DNA of 64,000 nucleotides from Pseudogemmobacter lacusdianii (GCF_030848395.1 NZ_JAVDBT010000004.1:1-64000); one strand, 5' to 3'; positions 51,186-59,977 are shown, numbered from the stretch's first letter. Notes: generated by a model not told the origin, from the sequence alone. Numbers and translations: made by a program.

Positions 51186-53615
51186 TTAAAGCACGGCAGG
51201 GCAGGCGAAACCTTGCATCACTTTGCGCAAGGCGATTGGGTTCTGCGGGCGATCCATTTGAATTTCCATGAAAAGCCGCGAATCTTCGGCCTTTAGGTCA
51301 ACCAAGAACCTTTGGCCATTGTCGCGCTCGCGCAGGCGCAGCGGGGACAATAGCCGCAAAAGCCCCCAAAAGCCGGGATGCGCCAGCCGTGCTTCACCCG
51401 CGCCCGAGTTTAGCACCACTTCGATGCCCGCCTCGGGTTGGTTGCCGGGCCAAGCCAGCACCAAACTGTCGCTGGTGGCCTCAACCGGGCCGCCTTGACC
51501 GCCAAGAGCGACAAAGGCGCGACCGCGCTCGGCCAGTGCGGAAAGTGTAAGCTCGCTCTCGGCGCGACCGGCAGGAAAAAGGCCCTGTCCGATCTCAGAG
51601 GCGCTTTGCAAAAAGAGCGCGCTTTCGGGGGAGAGGCCTTGGAACCGTCCTTCCGGCTTCCAGCGCCAGGGGGTTTGACTGCGGTCAAGTAGGGCATCGG
51701 CGCGGGTCATCACGAAGCGGTCGAGGCTGCCGCCGGGGGCCAAAAGCCGTTGCAGTGCGGCGGGATCCGCATCAGGCCCATCGGCAAAGGGAAAGCGGCC
51801 TTGCGTGCCGCCAAGGCAGGCCTCCAGCACCTCATTCTGCCAAGCCCGGGTCAATTTGTTGGTCAGAAGATCGCCCTGAGCCGCACCGCTTTGGGCCAAA
51901 GTGTCTTCGACCAACTGCACGACCACCAGCGGTGCCACACCCAAAGCCGCAACCGATGAGGCGCGGTCTTGCACGGACATCAACCGCTTTTGTCCCTTGG
52001 CGCCCTCTCGGTCGCTTGCGGCAAGGGCAACGTTCAACCCTACGAAAAGGTTGGATATTTCTTGCATCCTCCCGGTCTCGACATATTGGATCATCGGGCC
52101 GAAGACGCTGGCGATCTTGATCTGCTGCTGATGGCTGCGGCTGCGATCCGTGCCGCCGGTTTGCTGCCAAACTTCACGCATCAACCCCTCAAGCGGCGAG
52201 GCTTGCCGCGCCAGCGCCCCTGAGATCAGGACAGAGCTCTCCGGCGAGGTAAATTCGCGCACCCGAAGGTCGGCGAGATAGTCAGACCAGCGCGCCAGAG
52301 TGTCGTCTTGCAGGCGGTCCATCAGCACATCAGGGGTGTCGTTTTGCAGCGGCGGTACGGTTGAGAAAAGCCGTGTCGCCTCTGCGCGGGCGCTTTGGAC
52401 GGCAAGCCCGGCAGCGGTGTCGCGGGCCAGCTGCCAGCCATTTTCGGTGTAAATGCCGGGCAGAGCCTCATCCATCGATAGGCCCGATTTCCGCCTCAGG
52501 ATTGCGGAAAGACCGGGGACGGCGGCATCGGGCTGCCAGCCGGGCAGGGCAGCCATAGCCGGAGATCGGCGCAGTTCCAGATAGGCACGCTCAGGCTCGG
52601 GCGCTTCCGCGGCAATGGCGCGGGCTTGTTCCAAAAGTTCGGGGTCGGGGCGCGGCAGAGAGCGAGGGTCGGGCGGCGCGAGGGCGGAAAGATGCGGGGC
52701 AAGCCCGGCAAGCGTTGGGTCGCTGACCGCACGGTCCAAGGCCCAGCCGGCCAACCATTCGGGCTGCCAATTGGCCTGCCCCGAGAGCACGGACCACGCT
52801 CTTAACGTGTCATAAGCGGCCGCCGGCTCGCCCTCACGCTCCAGCGCGCGCCCGATGGCACTGGCAGTCAGCTTGGGCAAATGCTGTTGTAAAGCATGGG
52901 TATAATCTGCCTGCGCCTTCTCGGCGGCATCATAGCCCAACCAGCCTGCCCAGAGCGTTACCGGTGCCTTTGCCCGGGTCAAAGCCGCACCCTCCGCCTC
53001 GGCCGCAAGCCGATCAAGCCGTTGGGCGAGGTCGGGAAAGGGTCCTTCGCGGTCCAGTCCCAAAGAAAGCGCATTGGCCTGAAAGGCTGCCAAGAGATCG
53101 CGGTGAAAGCGCCATTCCACCCAACTGGCCCAAGCCAGCACAGCCAGAAGATAGGCCACCCCAAGAACCGTCAGGATCCCCGTCCAACCCGCGCTGACCG
53201 GCGCTGGCGCAAAGGTGCGGCGGTTGGCAAGCCGGGTCAGGCAATCGCTCACGAAGGCGATGGTTTCGCGATGCGCGGGCAGATCGGCGGCGCGACGCTG
53301 GTATTCGGTCAGATCAGAGGCCGAGATCTCGCGGCCCTGAAAGAGCTGTTGGCGCGCCTCTTGGCCCCAAAGCGCCACATCCAGGGTTGGATTGGCACGG
53401 GCCTCTTGGTCCAGCACCAGTGCCAAAGCGGCACGCGCCGGCGGCACCGCAGCGCCGGGCAGCCCGCCGCGCTGCAGGGCGGCGCTGAAGCGGTCCAGCA
53501 GCCCAGCGGCATGGCGCAAAAGATCTGCCTGCCGTTCGCCCCGCACCTCGGCCAGACGGTCGGCAAAGGCCAGAACCGGCTCGGCGCTGCGGGCGATGAT
53601 GCCGGCTGTGCTCAT
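51186..53615 (-). CDS. IcmF-related protein: DotU-like head joined to TssM-like C-terminus, no NTPase domain
   Basis: About 809 aa. Residues 1-135 look like a DotU/TssL cytoplasmic domain: RSAEPVLAFADRLAEVRGER and ARAALALVLDQEARANPTLD compare with the same region of TssL in this locus. One transmembrane helix (GWTGILTVLGVAYLLAVLAW, 143-162) follows. The rest is like the periplasmic part of TssM, ending with WRWKPEGRFQGLSPESALFL and NPIALRKVMQGFACPAVL, which parallels the TssM end. There is no Walker A motif and no first helix pair. It may act as an accessory subunit or as a replacement TssL-TssM pair. ATG 53615 is used because a ribosome-like GGAAG lies upstream. It is five bases after the TagX-like gene. 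Confidence 0.75.
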   Translation of the reverse strand: MSTAGIIARSAEPVLAFADRLAEVRGERQADLLRHAAGLLDRFSAALQRGGLPGAAVPPARAALALVLDQEARANPTLDVALWGQEARQQLFQGREISASDLTEYQRRAADLPAHRETIAFVSDCLTRLANRRTFAPAPVSAGWTGILTVLGVAYLLAVLAWASWVEWRFHRDLLAAFQANALSLGLDREGPFPDLAQRLDRLAAEAEGAALTRAKAPVTLWAGWLGYDAAEKAQADYTHALQQHLPKLTASAIGRALEREGEPAAAYDTLRAWSVLSGQANWQPEWLAGWALDRAVSDPTLAGLAPHLSALAPPDPRSLPRPDPELLEQARAIAAEAPEPERAYLELRRSPAMAALPGWQPDAAVPGLSAILRRKSGLSMDEALPGIYTENGWQLARDTAAGLAVQSARAEATRLFSTVPPLQNDTPDVLMDRLQDDTLARWSDYLADLRVREFTSPESSVLISGALARQASPLEGLMREVWQQTGGTDRSRSHQQQIKIASVFGPMIQYVETGRMQEISNLFVGLNVALAASDREGAKGQKRLMSVQDRASSVAALGVAPLVVVQLVEDTLAQSGAAQGDLLTNKLTRAWQNEVLEACLGGTQGRFPFADGPDADPAALQRLLAPGGSLDRFVMTRADALLDRSQTPWRWKPEGRFQGLSPESALFLQSASEIGQGLFPAGRAESELTLSALAERGRAFVALGGQGGPVEATSDSLVLAWPGNQPEAGIEVVLNSGAGEARLAHPGFWGLLRLLSPLRLRERDNGQRFLVDLKAEDSRLFMEIQMDRPQNPIALRKVMQGFACPAVL

Positions 53616-53619
53616 CGGT

Positions 53620-54525
53620 TTAAAGCTTCCCTTCGGCCTGCCAGCGCCGCAGCGTCTCTTCACCAACCTCGAAATGCATTGAATCTTCGCGGTTATAGGC
53701 TGCGCCCCAATACCATCCCTCATCATTGAAATACTCGGCAAGGATCAGCAGACCGAACTGAGTGCCGCCATCGGCAAACCCGTCCAACTGGCCCTCCAGC
53801 GTCAGATCAATCGCCGTCGCCCAAGAGTGGTTCGAGATCCCCGTCGAGGAGCCGCGGATGTTGCGCACGCAAAGCGCTCCGGCAGTGCCGACTTTGGCAT
53901 AAATATCGGGATCGCTGGCCTTCAAGCGCTCAAGAATCCGCTCAAGACTGTCGAGCGCGGGTTTCAGCATGGTCACTTTGATCGGACCGATCTGCCGGGT
54001 CTCGAGCAGTTCTGTCAGGCGTGGATTTGTAAGCCCTTGGCATTCTTGGCTAAAGCTGTCGCGTGGCGGGCCAAGGATTTCAAGCATGGTGCGGTTGCGC
54101 GGCTGGGTGACGCCCATGTTGAAGCGGGTTTTGGCAAGGCTCATCTGCTCGGTCAGATCTTCGGTTGCAGCACCTTCAAAATCCTCGTCCGGCAATTGGG
54201 CGGCAGGGTCCGAGGTGACAATCTGATCATCAGAGCCGGCATCGTGGATTGGGGCCAGATCGAGTGGCGCGCTTGCGCCGCGATTGGCCAGCACACTCAT
54301 CTCATCGCGCAGCCGGTTTAGATCCTCGCTCAAAGCTTCAACCCGGGCGCGATCCTCAAGACTTGATGCCGCCAATTCGGCCGCGCTCGCCTCAAGCCGT
54401 TGCAGCCGCAGGTCGGTGCCGCCATCGGCGGTGTCGATCAGCACCGTCACGACTGCAAAAGCTATTGCGGCCACGACCACGCCAATTGCCACGATTATCG
54501 GGCCGATCAAATTGCCGCGTCCCAT
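53620..54525 (-). CDS. Membrane-anchored M15-family peptidoglycan peptidase (TagX-like)
   Basis: 301 aa. An N-terminal membrane helix (LIGPIIVAIGVVVAAIAFAV, residues about 6-25) is followed by a coiled segment and a C-terminal M15_4/VanY-type domain. The zinc ligands are in SNHSWATAIDLT (His and Asp) and in the final DSMHFEVG (His). In Acinetobacter, TagX is an M15-type L,D-endopeptidase that opens the cell wall for T6SS assembly. This gene is in the same relation to the T6SS, three bases after pppA and five before the IcmF-like gene. The specificity is inferred from family and place. Confidence 0.75.
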   Translation of the reverse strand: MGRGNLIGPIIVAIGVVVAAIAFAVVTVLIDTADGGTDLRLQRLEASAAELAASSLEDRARVEALSEDLNRLRDEMSVLANRGASAPLDLAPIHDAGSDDQIVTSDPAAQLPDEDFEGAATEDLTEQMSLAKTRFNMGVTQPRNRTMLEILGPPRDSFSQECQGLTNPRLTELLETRQIGPIKVTMLKPALDSLERILERLKASDPDIYAKVGTAGALCVRNIRGSSTGISNHSWATAIDLTLEGQLDGFADGGTQFGLLILAEYFNDEGWYWGAAYNREDSMHFEVGEETLRRWQAEGKL

Positions 54526-54527
54526 CG

Positions 54528-55286
54528 CTAACCTGCTACCAAATCAACAATAATTACCGAGACATTGTCGGGCGCGCCTTCATCCAAAGCGCGATACATC
54601 AAAGATTGCGCGGTGGTTTTTGCATCGGGCCCTTCGGCGGTCAGTTGGGCGATCACCGATTCATAAACGCATCGCGGCAATCCGTCTGAGCATAAAAGCA
54701 GCCGGTCGCCGATAATCAGCGGCACCGCAGAATGCGCCACTTCGATCCTGTCATCGGCACCCACGGCGCGGGTGATCACATGCGCCTCTGGATGCGCCTC
54801 GGCGGCATCGCGGCTCAACTCGCCCCGGTCGACCATGTCCTGCACAAGGCTGTGGTCATGGCTCAGCATCCGCAAACGCTGACCGCGCATCAGATAGGCG
54901 CGGCTATCGCCCGCCCAAGCGACATGGGCAATGCCCGCTTGGATGAAAAGCGCCACCACCGTGGCCCCCATCGTCTGACCACCCATTTCGACCGCGGCGG
55001 TGCGAACGCGTTGATTTGCCGTTGTAATAGCTTGCTTCAGCGCCTCAACCGGGGGGGAGTCGTCGGAGATTGTTGCGAGCGTGTCAATCACCAGATCGGC
55101 GGCCATTGCGCCGCCCTCATGCCCGCCCATTCCATCGGCGACTGCCCAAAGGATGCCTGCGGGATCCGACAGGATCGCATCCTCATTGGCGCTGCGCACA
55201 CAGCCACGATGGGTCAGGCCATAGCCGGTTGGGCGCGGCATTTGCATGGAATGTGGCAGGGGAACAACCGTGGTCGGTTGGTTCAT
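54528..55286 (-). CDS. pppA: PP2C-type protein phosphatase PppA
   Basis: About 252 aa. The PP2C metal-binding motifs are seen in THRGCVRSANEDAIL, AVADGMGGHEGG, HVAWAGDSRAYLMR, LLLCSDGLPRCV and APDNVSVIIV. It should remove phosphate placed by PpkA on the FHA protein, turning the T6SS off. ATG 55286 is favoured because a purine-rich AAGGCGGGCGGG precedes it; an in-frame ATG at 55334 is an alternative. It diverges from the ompA gene, with about 145 bases between. Confidence 0.92.
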   Translation of the reverse strand: MNQPTTVVPLPHSMQMPRPTGYGLTHRGCVRSANEDAILSDPAGILWAVADGMGGHEGGAMAADLVIDTLATISDDSPPVEALKQAITTANQRVRTAAVEMGGQTMGATVVALFIQAGIAHVAWAGDSRAYLMRGQRLRMLSHDHSLVQDMVDRGELSRDAAEAHPEAHVITRAVGADDRIEVAHSAVPLIIGDRLLLCSDGLPRCVYESVIAQLTAEGPDAKTTAQSLMYRALDEGAPDNVSVIIVDLVAG

Positions 55287-55378
55287 CCCGCCCGCCTTTG
55301 GCCCGAAATCGGCCCCGCAAATCGCCAATCCCATTTCATTGCGAATAATCCGCGGCAATTAGAAATATTGAAAACTAA

Positions 55379-55415
55379 GCTAGGCTAGCATAGGATCACT
55401 AAGTGCTTAATAATT
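55379..55415. promoter_or_regulatory. Divergent control region of pppA and ompA with two motifs
   Basis: GCTAGGCTAGC (55379-55389) is a palindrome with five-base arms. AAGTGCTTAATAATT (55401-55415) matches 14 of 15 bases of a site before tssA (32306-32320). The rest of the spacer is very A/T rich. A regulator shared with the tss operon is possible. Confidence 0.45.
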
Positions 55416-55431
55416 TTTTTTGGGTGTATTC

Positions 55432-56145
55432 ATGCAATGTCGGGCCCTTCTGTCGGCCACCTTTGCCTTGGCCGCTTCGACTGGTTATCTCTCGGCTCAG
55501 ACCCTGAGCGATGACGAAATTCTACAACGTTTCAATGTCCAACGAGAGGCTTACACCGCCGTGCGCACTGGCACGGGGGCAACCCGTGGCCTGAGTATCG
55601 TCACCGTGGACGACCTTAACGGCCAACCCGCAGCGGTGGCTGATGCGCCTGTGCAGCCGGGCAGCGATGGGGAAGAGGGCAGTGCGGTTGTGATCGGATC
55701 GGTCGAATCAGCCCCCTCTGGCGCTGACCCCGCTGGAGGGTTGGTCGCGGTTGCGGCGTCTGACGCGGCTCCAACCATCGATCCCAATCAAGTTGGACTC
55801 TTGCCCGAAGCGCTGCAGGTCAATGTGCGGATCAGCTTCGATTATGATTCCTCCGTATTGCAGGCCGATCAGCAACCCACCATCGACCAGATGTGTCGGG
55901 TCATGAAGGCCAGCGATATCAAGCTGTTCCGCATTATGGGTCATACTGATTCTGCTGGATCGGATGACTATAATGAGAATCTGTCCACCTTACGCGCGCA
56001 AGAGGTGAAGCGCCGGCTGGTGACCGATTGTGGGATGGATCCCGCCCGGCTTGAGGCGATGGGGCTGGGGGAACGCTTTCCCTTCAACAGCGCCGAACCA
56101 GAAGCGGCTGAGAATCGCCGCGTAGAATTTCAGGCGATGAGCTGA
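55432..56145 (+). CDS. OmpA-family outer-membrane protein
   Basis: About 237 aa with signal peptide (LLSATFALAASTGYLSAQ). The C-terminal OmpA/MotB domain has SFDYDSSVLQADQQPTIDQM, IMGHTDSAGSDDYNENLSTL and a final AENRRVEFQ. It would bind peptidoglycan from the outer membrane. Its place at the edge of the T6SS cluster, next to pppA, suggests it supports the secretion apparatus (TagL-like or accessory). It has no beta-barrel. The ATG 55432 follows GGGTG; a TTG at 55420 is less likely. A strong terminator ends the gene. Confidence 0.88.
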   Translation: MQCRALLSATFALAASTGYLSAQTLSDDEILQRFNVQREAYTAVRTGTGATRGLSIVTVDDLNGQPAAVADAPVQPGSDGEEGSAVVIGSVESAPSGADPAGGLVAVAASDAAPTIDPNQVGLLPEALQVNVRISFDYDSSVLQADQQPTIDQMCRVMKASDIKLFRIMGHTDSAGSDDYNENLSTLRAQEVKRRLVTDCGMDPARLEAMGLGERFPFNSAEPEAAENRRVEFQAMS

Positions 56146-56161
56146 CCTTTGAAACCGTCAG

Positions 56162-56188
56162 AAAGGGCGCCTCATTGGGCGCCTTTTT
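56162..56188 (+). terminator. Rho-independent terminator after ompA
   Basis: AAAGGGCGCC (56162-56171) and GGCGCCTTTT (56178-56187) form a ten-base stem with one G-T pair and a six-base loop, ending in TTTTT. It closes the T6SS cluster. Confidence 0.9.
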
Positions 56189-56298
56189 GCTTTGCACTGC
56201 CAAATCGAAGCGCCTTAGCCGATAACGCAACAGACAGCTGTAGTGTGGCGTTTCAATGCAAGAATATTGGGGGGCGGGGAGCGTTCAAAGCTCCAGAC

Positions 56299-56373
56299 TG
56301 GCAGCCCGTAGGGGAGTCGAACCCCTCTTCCCAGGTTGAAAACCTGGTGTCCTAACCGATAGACGAACGGGCC
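56299..56373 (-). tRNA. tRNA-Glu (anticodon UUC), first copy
   Basis: On the minus strand 75 bases begin GGCCCGTTCGTCTATCGG and end with GGGCTGCCA. The anticodon arm CCAGG-TTTTCAA-CCTGG carries UUC (Glu), the T loop is GGGGTTCGACTCCCC, and CCA is encoded. It is identical to the second copy 189 bases upstream of it. Confidence 0.97.
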
Positions 56374-56562
56374 ACGTTGTCTGTGAGGGGCTGATTAGTG
56401 CCGGTTGCGCGCGAGTGCAAGAGCTATCCGCGCATCTTCTCATCAAGTTTCGCAGAAATTGCTAAAAATTTTCTGAGGCCGTTGGTCGCTGAAAGTGACA
56501 CGCGAAAATATGGAAATACCCAATGTTGTTGGGCGTTTGCGTCTGTTGATTTGGGGGAGAAG

Positions 56563-56637
56563 TGGCAGCCCGTAGGGGAGTCGAACCCCTCTTCCCAGGT
56601 TGAAAACCTGGTGTCCTAACCGATAGACGAACGGGCC
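56563..56637 (-). tRNA. tRNA-Glu (anticodon UUC), second copy
   Basis: The 75 bases are identical to the tRNA-Glu at 56299-56373, with encoded CCA. The 5' flank also shows a similar short stretch (GGGCCACG then TGTCTGTG in plus-strand order), so the duplication included about 20 bases of upstream sequence. Codon read: GAA/GAG. Confidence 0.97.
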
Positions 56638-56702
56638 ACGCTGTCTGTGTGGCGGTGTTTAGTAGGGGCGTCGGATGAGCGCAAGAGGAAAAGTGAGGTT
56701 TT

Positions 56703-58463
56703 TCAATCCGCAGGGGCAACATCATCAAGGCGCAGTTGCACGCGGTTGCGGCCACCCCAGCTGTTAACCTCTAACTTGCCCGCAAGGTGGAAGGGACGGC
56801 TGCCAGAATTCTCAAGTGCGGGCCCAATGGGGCCGTCAAAAGCGCCAAATGCCACCGCTTCCAGCGCGGGACCGCCCGGATTGCGAATCGAAAGCCGTAG
56901 ATGAGATTCTCCCATGCGACGCGCCGACAGCGTGACTTCGGGCAGGACGAAACGCGGGGCAGGGGCCGAGGCGCCGAAGGGGCCGGCGGCTTCGATCTGT
57001 TCGGCCAACTGCAGCGTCGCGGCCTGCGGCATCAAAAGCCCGTCCACCCGCAAGGTTTCGGTACCAGCTTGGCCCGATCCCTGCCGCGCCAGAAGTTCGG
57101 AGAGCCGCGTCATCGCCTCGGGCAACTTGTCGCGCGCGACCGTCAGGCCCGCCGCCATCTTGTGCCCGCCGCCCTTAATGAGCAGCCCCTCGGCCGCCAA
57201 CCGCTGGATTGCGGCGCCCAGATCGACCCCGCTGATCGAGCGTCCTGAGCCTTTGCCTTCATCGCCATCGAGGCCAATTACGATGGCAGGGCGGCCAGTT
57301 AGCTCTTTTAGGCGCGAAGCCACGATGCCAACCACGCCGGGGTGCCAGTCGTCGCCGGCGGCCCAGACCAAGGGCGCGTCGAAGCCGCGGGCTTCGGCTT
57401 GCGCAATGGCCTCTTCGCGGACGCGCTCGGTGATCTCCCGGCGTTCGGTGTTCAACTGATCAAGCCGTTGGGCCAGCTCTTGCGCTTCGCGGTCATCGGC
57501 GGTGGCAAGGAGGCGCGCGCCGAGGTCGGCTTGACCGATGCGGCCTCCGGCGTTGACGCGCGGGCCCAGGAGGAAGCCAAGCGCATAAGAGGTTGGGGCG
57601 GCATCCATGCGCGAGACATCTGCAAGCGCCCGCAATCCGGGGCGTTCGCGGCGGGCCATCACCTTTAGCCCTTGGCGCACAAGCGCGCGGTTGACGCCGA
57701 TAAGGGGCGCCACATCGGCGACGGTGGCCAAAGCCACGAGATCCAAAAGCGCCATAAGATCAGGGGTTTGCTGGCGGTCTTCGCGCAACTGGCGGTTGGC
57801 CTCGACCAGCATCAGAAAGACCACCGAGGCCGCGCAAAGATGCGCCAGAGCGCCATCCTCATCCTGCCGATTGGGGTTCACCACGGCATGGGCCGCAGGC
57901 AGGGTCTCAAGCGCCAAATGGTGATCAAGGATGATCACATCGGCCGGGGTGGCCGCGGCGATCGGCTCATGCGAAAGCGTGCCACAATCGACGCAAATGA
58001 TCAGTGAATGGGTTGCTGCAAGTGATTGAATTGCTAGGACATTTGGGCCGTAACCCTCATCTATACGGTCGGGGATATAAAGCGTTGCTTGCCGCCCCAT
58101 CGCGCGGAGCCAGATGATCAAAAGCGCAGCTGATGAGCCGCCGTCCACGTCATAATCTGCGAAAATGGCGATCTTTTCATGGTTCGCCACGGCCCGCAGG
58201 AAGCGGCGCGCAGCCTTTTCCATATCATGCAGGCTGCGGGGATCGGGCAGCAGGTCCTTTAGCGTCGGTGCCAAAAAACTTGCGGCATCCAAAGGGGTTA
58301 CGCCGCGCTGCGCCAGAATGCGGCACAGCGGCAAAGGCAGCCGAGCCGCCTGCGCAATCGCTTCGGCCAGACGGATCTGCGCCTCATCCGGACCCACCCA
58401 GCGGCGACCGGTGAGGGAGGCTTCAACGTTCAAGAAGGCGGGGGGCAGGGGGGCGCTGGTCAT
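56703..58463 (-). CDS. recJ: Single-stranded-DNA-specific exonuclease RecJ
   Basis: 586 aa. The DHH phosphoesterase motifs are FADYDVDGGSSAALL, CVDCGT and VIILDHHLA, and the DHHA1 motif is IKGGGHKMAAGLTV. A C-terminal OB-like part ends in RNRVQLRLDD. RecJ degrades single-stranded DNA 5' to 3' in recombination and mismatch repair. Its ATG at 58463 is preceded by a 377-base upstream region with unusual repeats. The recJ-glpX-hom order is familiar in Rhodobacterales. Confidence 0.95.
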   Translation of the reverse strand: MTSAPLPPAFLNVEASLTGRRWVGPDEAQIRLAEAIAQAARLPLPLCRILAQRGVTPLDAASFLAPTLKDLLPDPRSLHDMEKAARRFLRAVANHEKIAIFADYDVDGGSSAALLIIWLRAMGRQATLYIPDRIDEGYGPNVLAIQSLAATHSLIICVDCGTLSHEPIAAATPADVIILDHHLALETLPAAHAVVNPNRQDEDGALAHLCAASVVFLMLVEANRQLREDRQQTPDLMALLDLVALATVADVAPLIGVNRALVRQGLKVMARRERPGLRALADVSRMDAAPTSYALGFLLGPRVNAGGRIGQADLGARLLATADDREAQELAQRLDQLNTERREITERVREEAIAQAEARGFDAPLVWAAGDDWHPGVVGIVASRLKELTGRPAIVIGLDGDEGKGSGRSISGVDLGAAIQRLAAEGLLIKGGGHKMAAGLTVARDKLPEAMTRLSELLARQGSGQAGTETLRVDGLLMPQAATLQLAEQIEAAGPFGASAPAPRFVLPEVTLSARRMGESHLRLSIRNPGGPALEAVAFGAFDGPIGPALENSGSRPFHLAGKLEVNSWGGRNRVQLRLDDVAPAD

Positions 58464-58562
58464 CTGTTAGGGGTGCCAGAGGTGGGCGCGTGTCGCAAGA
58501 GGTCGATTTTGGCTGGACCTCGGTCGAGCGGATAAGGCCCTGAAATGGCGAAAAAAAACGGG

Positions 58563-58606
58563 TATGGACAACATATGGTTTTCGTATGGCTGACGTATGG
58601 TTCACG
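58563..58606. repeat. Four TATGG repeats with exact 11-base spacing
   Basis: TATGG begins at 58563, 58574, 58585 and 58596, each 11 bases apart. The units read TATGGACAACA, TATGGTTTTCG, TATGGCTGACG and TATGGTTCACG; three share CG at the end. The spacing equals about one helical turn, placing all copies on one face of the DNA, about 100 bases before the recJ start. Confidence 0.7.
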
Positions 58607-58772
58607 TCATGACGCTGGACGAAGAGGTTTTAGGGGGGGCGCGCAGTTGAGCGGCCGGTTCTGCGTTAAGCTTTCGGGAAGGACTGCACGTTAAAGTTCT
58701 GATCAACCTTGGCCGGTTTTCGGGGGAGGGATCAGACGCTGAACACTTTTGTGATATGGTTGCTAAACGCAA

Positions 58773-58798
58773 TGAGACGCCGATTTCCCGGCGTCTCA
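58773..58798 (-). terminator. Hairpin terminator after glpX
   Basis: TGAGACGCCG (58773-58782) and CGGCGTCTCA (58789-58798) form a perfect ten-base stem with a six-base loop, 42 bases after the glpX stop. The T run after it on the minus strand is weak. Confidence 0.6.
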
Positions 58799-58840
58799 CG
58801 TCATTCGGTGCGAATGCTCGCCTCGCGTCGCCTTCAGGGC

Positions 58841-59806
58841 CTATTTCACCGGGCTGCGATAGCTCATCCGGCGGACGGAGCCGGTTTTGGACCGCATCAG
58901 CAGGGTTTCGGTGGTGATCCAGCCTGGTTCACTTTTGATGCCGGCCAGAAGCGAGCCCGAGGTGACCCCGGTGGCAGCGAAGATCACATCGCCGCGCACA
59001 AGATCGTCACGGGTATAAACGCGGTCGAAATTGGTGATGCCGGCCTTGGCGGCGCGGCCACGCTCATCGTCGTTGCGGAAGAGGAGCTTGCCGAAGAATT
59101 CACCGCCCATGCATTTCAGCGCAGCCGCGGCCAAAACGCCCTCGGGCGCGCCGCCCGAACCCATATACATGTCGATCCCGGTGACTTCGGGCTCGGCGCA
59201 ATGCATCACGCCGGCCACATCGCCGTCGGTGATCAGTCGGATCGCGGCGCCGGTCGAGCGGATCTCGCGGATCATCTCTTCATGGCGCAGGCGTTCCAGC
59301 ACGCAAACGGTGATGTCCTTGGTCGAGACGCCCTTTGCGGCGGCAAGCGCCGAGACGCGCTCGGAGGGCGTCATGTTCATGGTGACGGTGCCGGGCTTGT
59401 AGCCGGGGCCGATCGCCAGCTTTTCCATATAGACATCAGGCGCATGCAGAAGCGTGCCGCGCGGCGCCATCGCAATCACGGTCAGCGCATTGGGCATGTC
59501 CTTGGCGGTAAGCGTGGTGCCCTCAAGCGGGTCCAGCGCGATATCGACGGCGGGGCCATTACCGGTGCCAACTTCTTCGCCGATGTAAAGCATCGGGGCT
59601 TCGTCGCGCTCGCCCTCGCCGATCACCACCACACCGGCGATGTCGAGCAGATTGAGCTGTTCGCGCATGGCGTTGACGGCGGCCTGATCGGCGGCCTTTT
59701 CATCACCGCGCCCGACGAGCCGGGCCGAGGCGAGTGCGGCGGCCTCGGACACGCGGGCAAGGCCCAGCGAAAGCAGGCGGTCCTGGAATTCCTTGGCATC
59801 GGCCAT
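58841..59806 (-). CDS. glpX: Class II fructose-1,6-bisphosphatase GlpX
   Basis: About 321 aa. GlpX features are VVIGEGERDEAPMLYIGEEV, DPLEGTT, a late YTRDDLVRGDVIFAATGVTS and the C-terminal RSKTGSVR. The enzyme removes the 1-phosphate of fructose 1,6-bisphosphate (or acts on sedoheptulose bisphosphate) in gluconeogenesis and carbon fixation. ATG 59806 has GGGG six bases upstream, favoured over a start at 59821. The gene is followed by a hairpin and lies 171 bases after hom. Confidence 0.95.
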   Translation of the reverse strand: MADAKEFQDRLLSLGLARVSEAAALASARLVGRGDEKAADQAAVNAMREQLNLLDIAGVVVIGEGERDEAPMLYIGEEVGTGNGPAVDIALDPLEGTTLTAKDMPNALTVIAMAPRGTLLHAPDVYMEKLAIGPGYKPGTVTMNMTPSERVSALAAAKGVSTKDITVCVLERLRHEEMIREIRSTGAAIRLITDGDVAGVMHCAEPEVTGIDMYMGSGGAPEGVLAAAALKCMGGEFFGKLLFRNDDERGRAAKAGITNFDRVYTRDDLVRGDVIFAATGVTSGSLLAGIKSEPGWITTETLLMRSKTGSVRRMSYRSPVK

Positions 59807-59977
59807 GATCTGTCCCCTCATTTTGGCTTTGGGAGACGCTTAGCGAGGCGGGGAATGCGCTGCAAGGATGGTGGCGCTAGCAGTAGGGCGCGCGGCGCTG
59901 ATTTGCTTTGCGGTAAGGGGGCGGGCTGCATTTGCGGCCCGCCTGAGCCGAGGCTTGGGGCCAGACCGACGCCGGGT

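Larger units (their letters stand above)
58464..58840. other. Long spacer upstream of recJ
   Basis: About 377 bases without a protein gene that I can support. It contains a four-fold 11-base phased repeat (58563-58606) and the glpX terminator (58773-58798). The recJ promoter must lie in it. Confidence 0.5.

Noticed and set aside
59920-59943. Hairpin GGCGGGC/GCCCGCC after hom
   Set aside because: The stem is strong but has no T run on the minus strand; too weak to list as a terminator.
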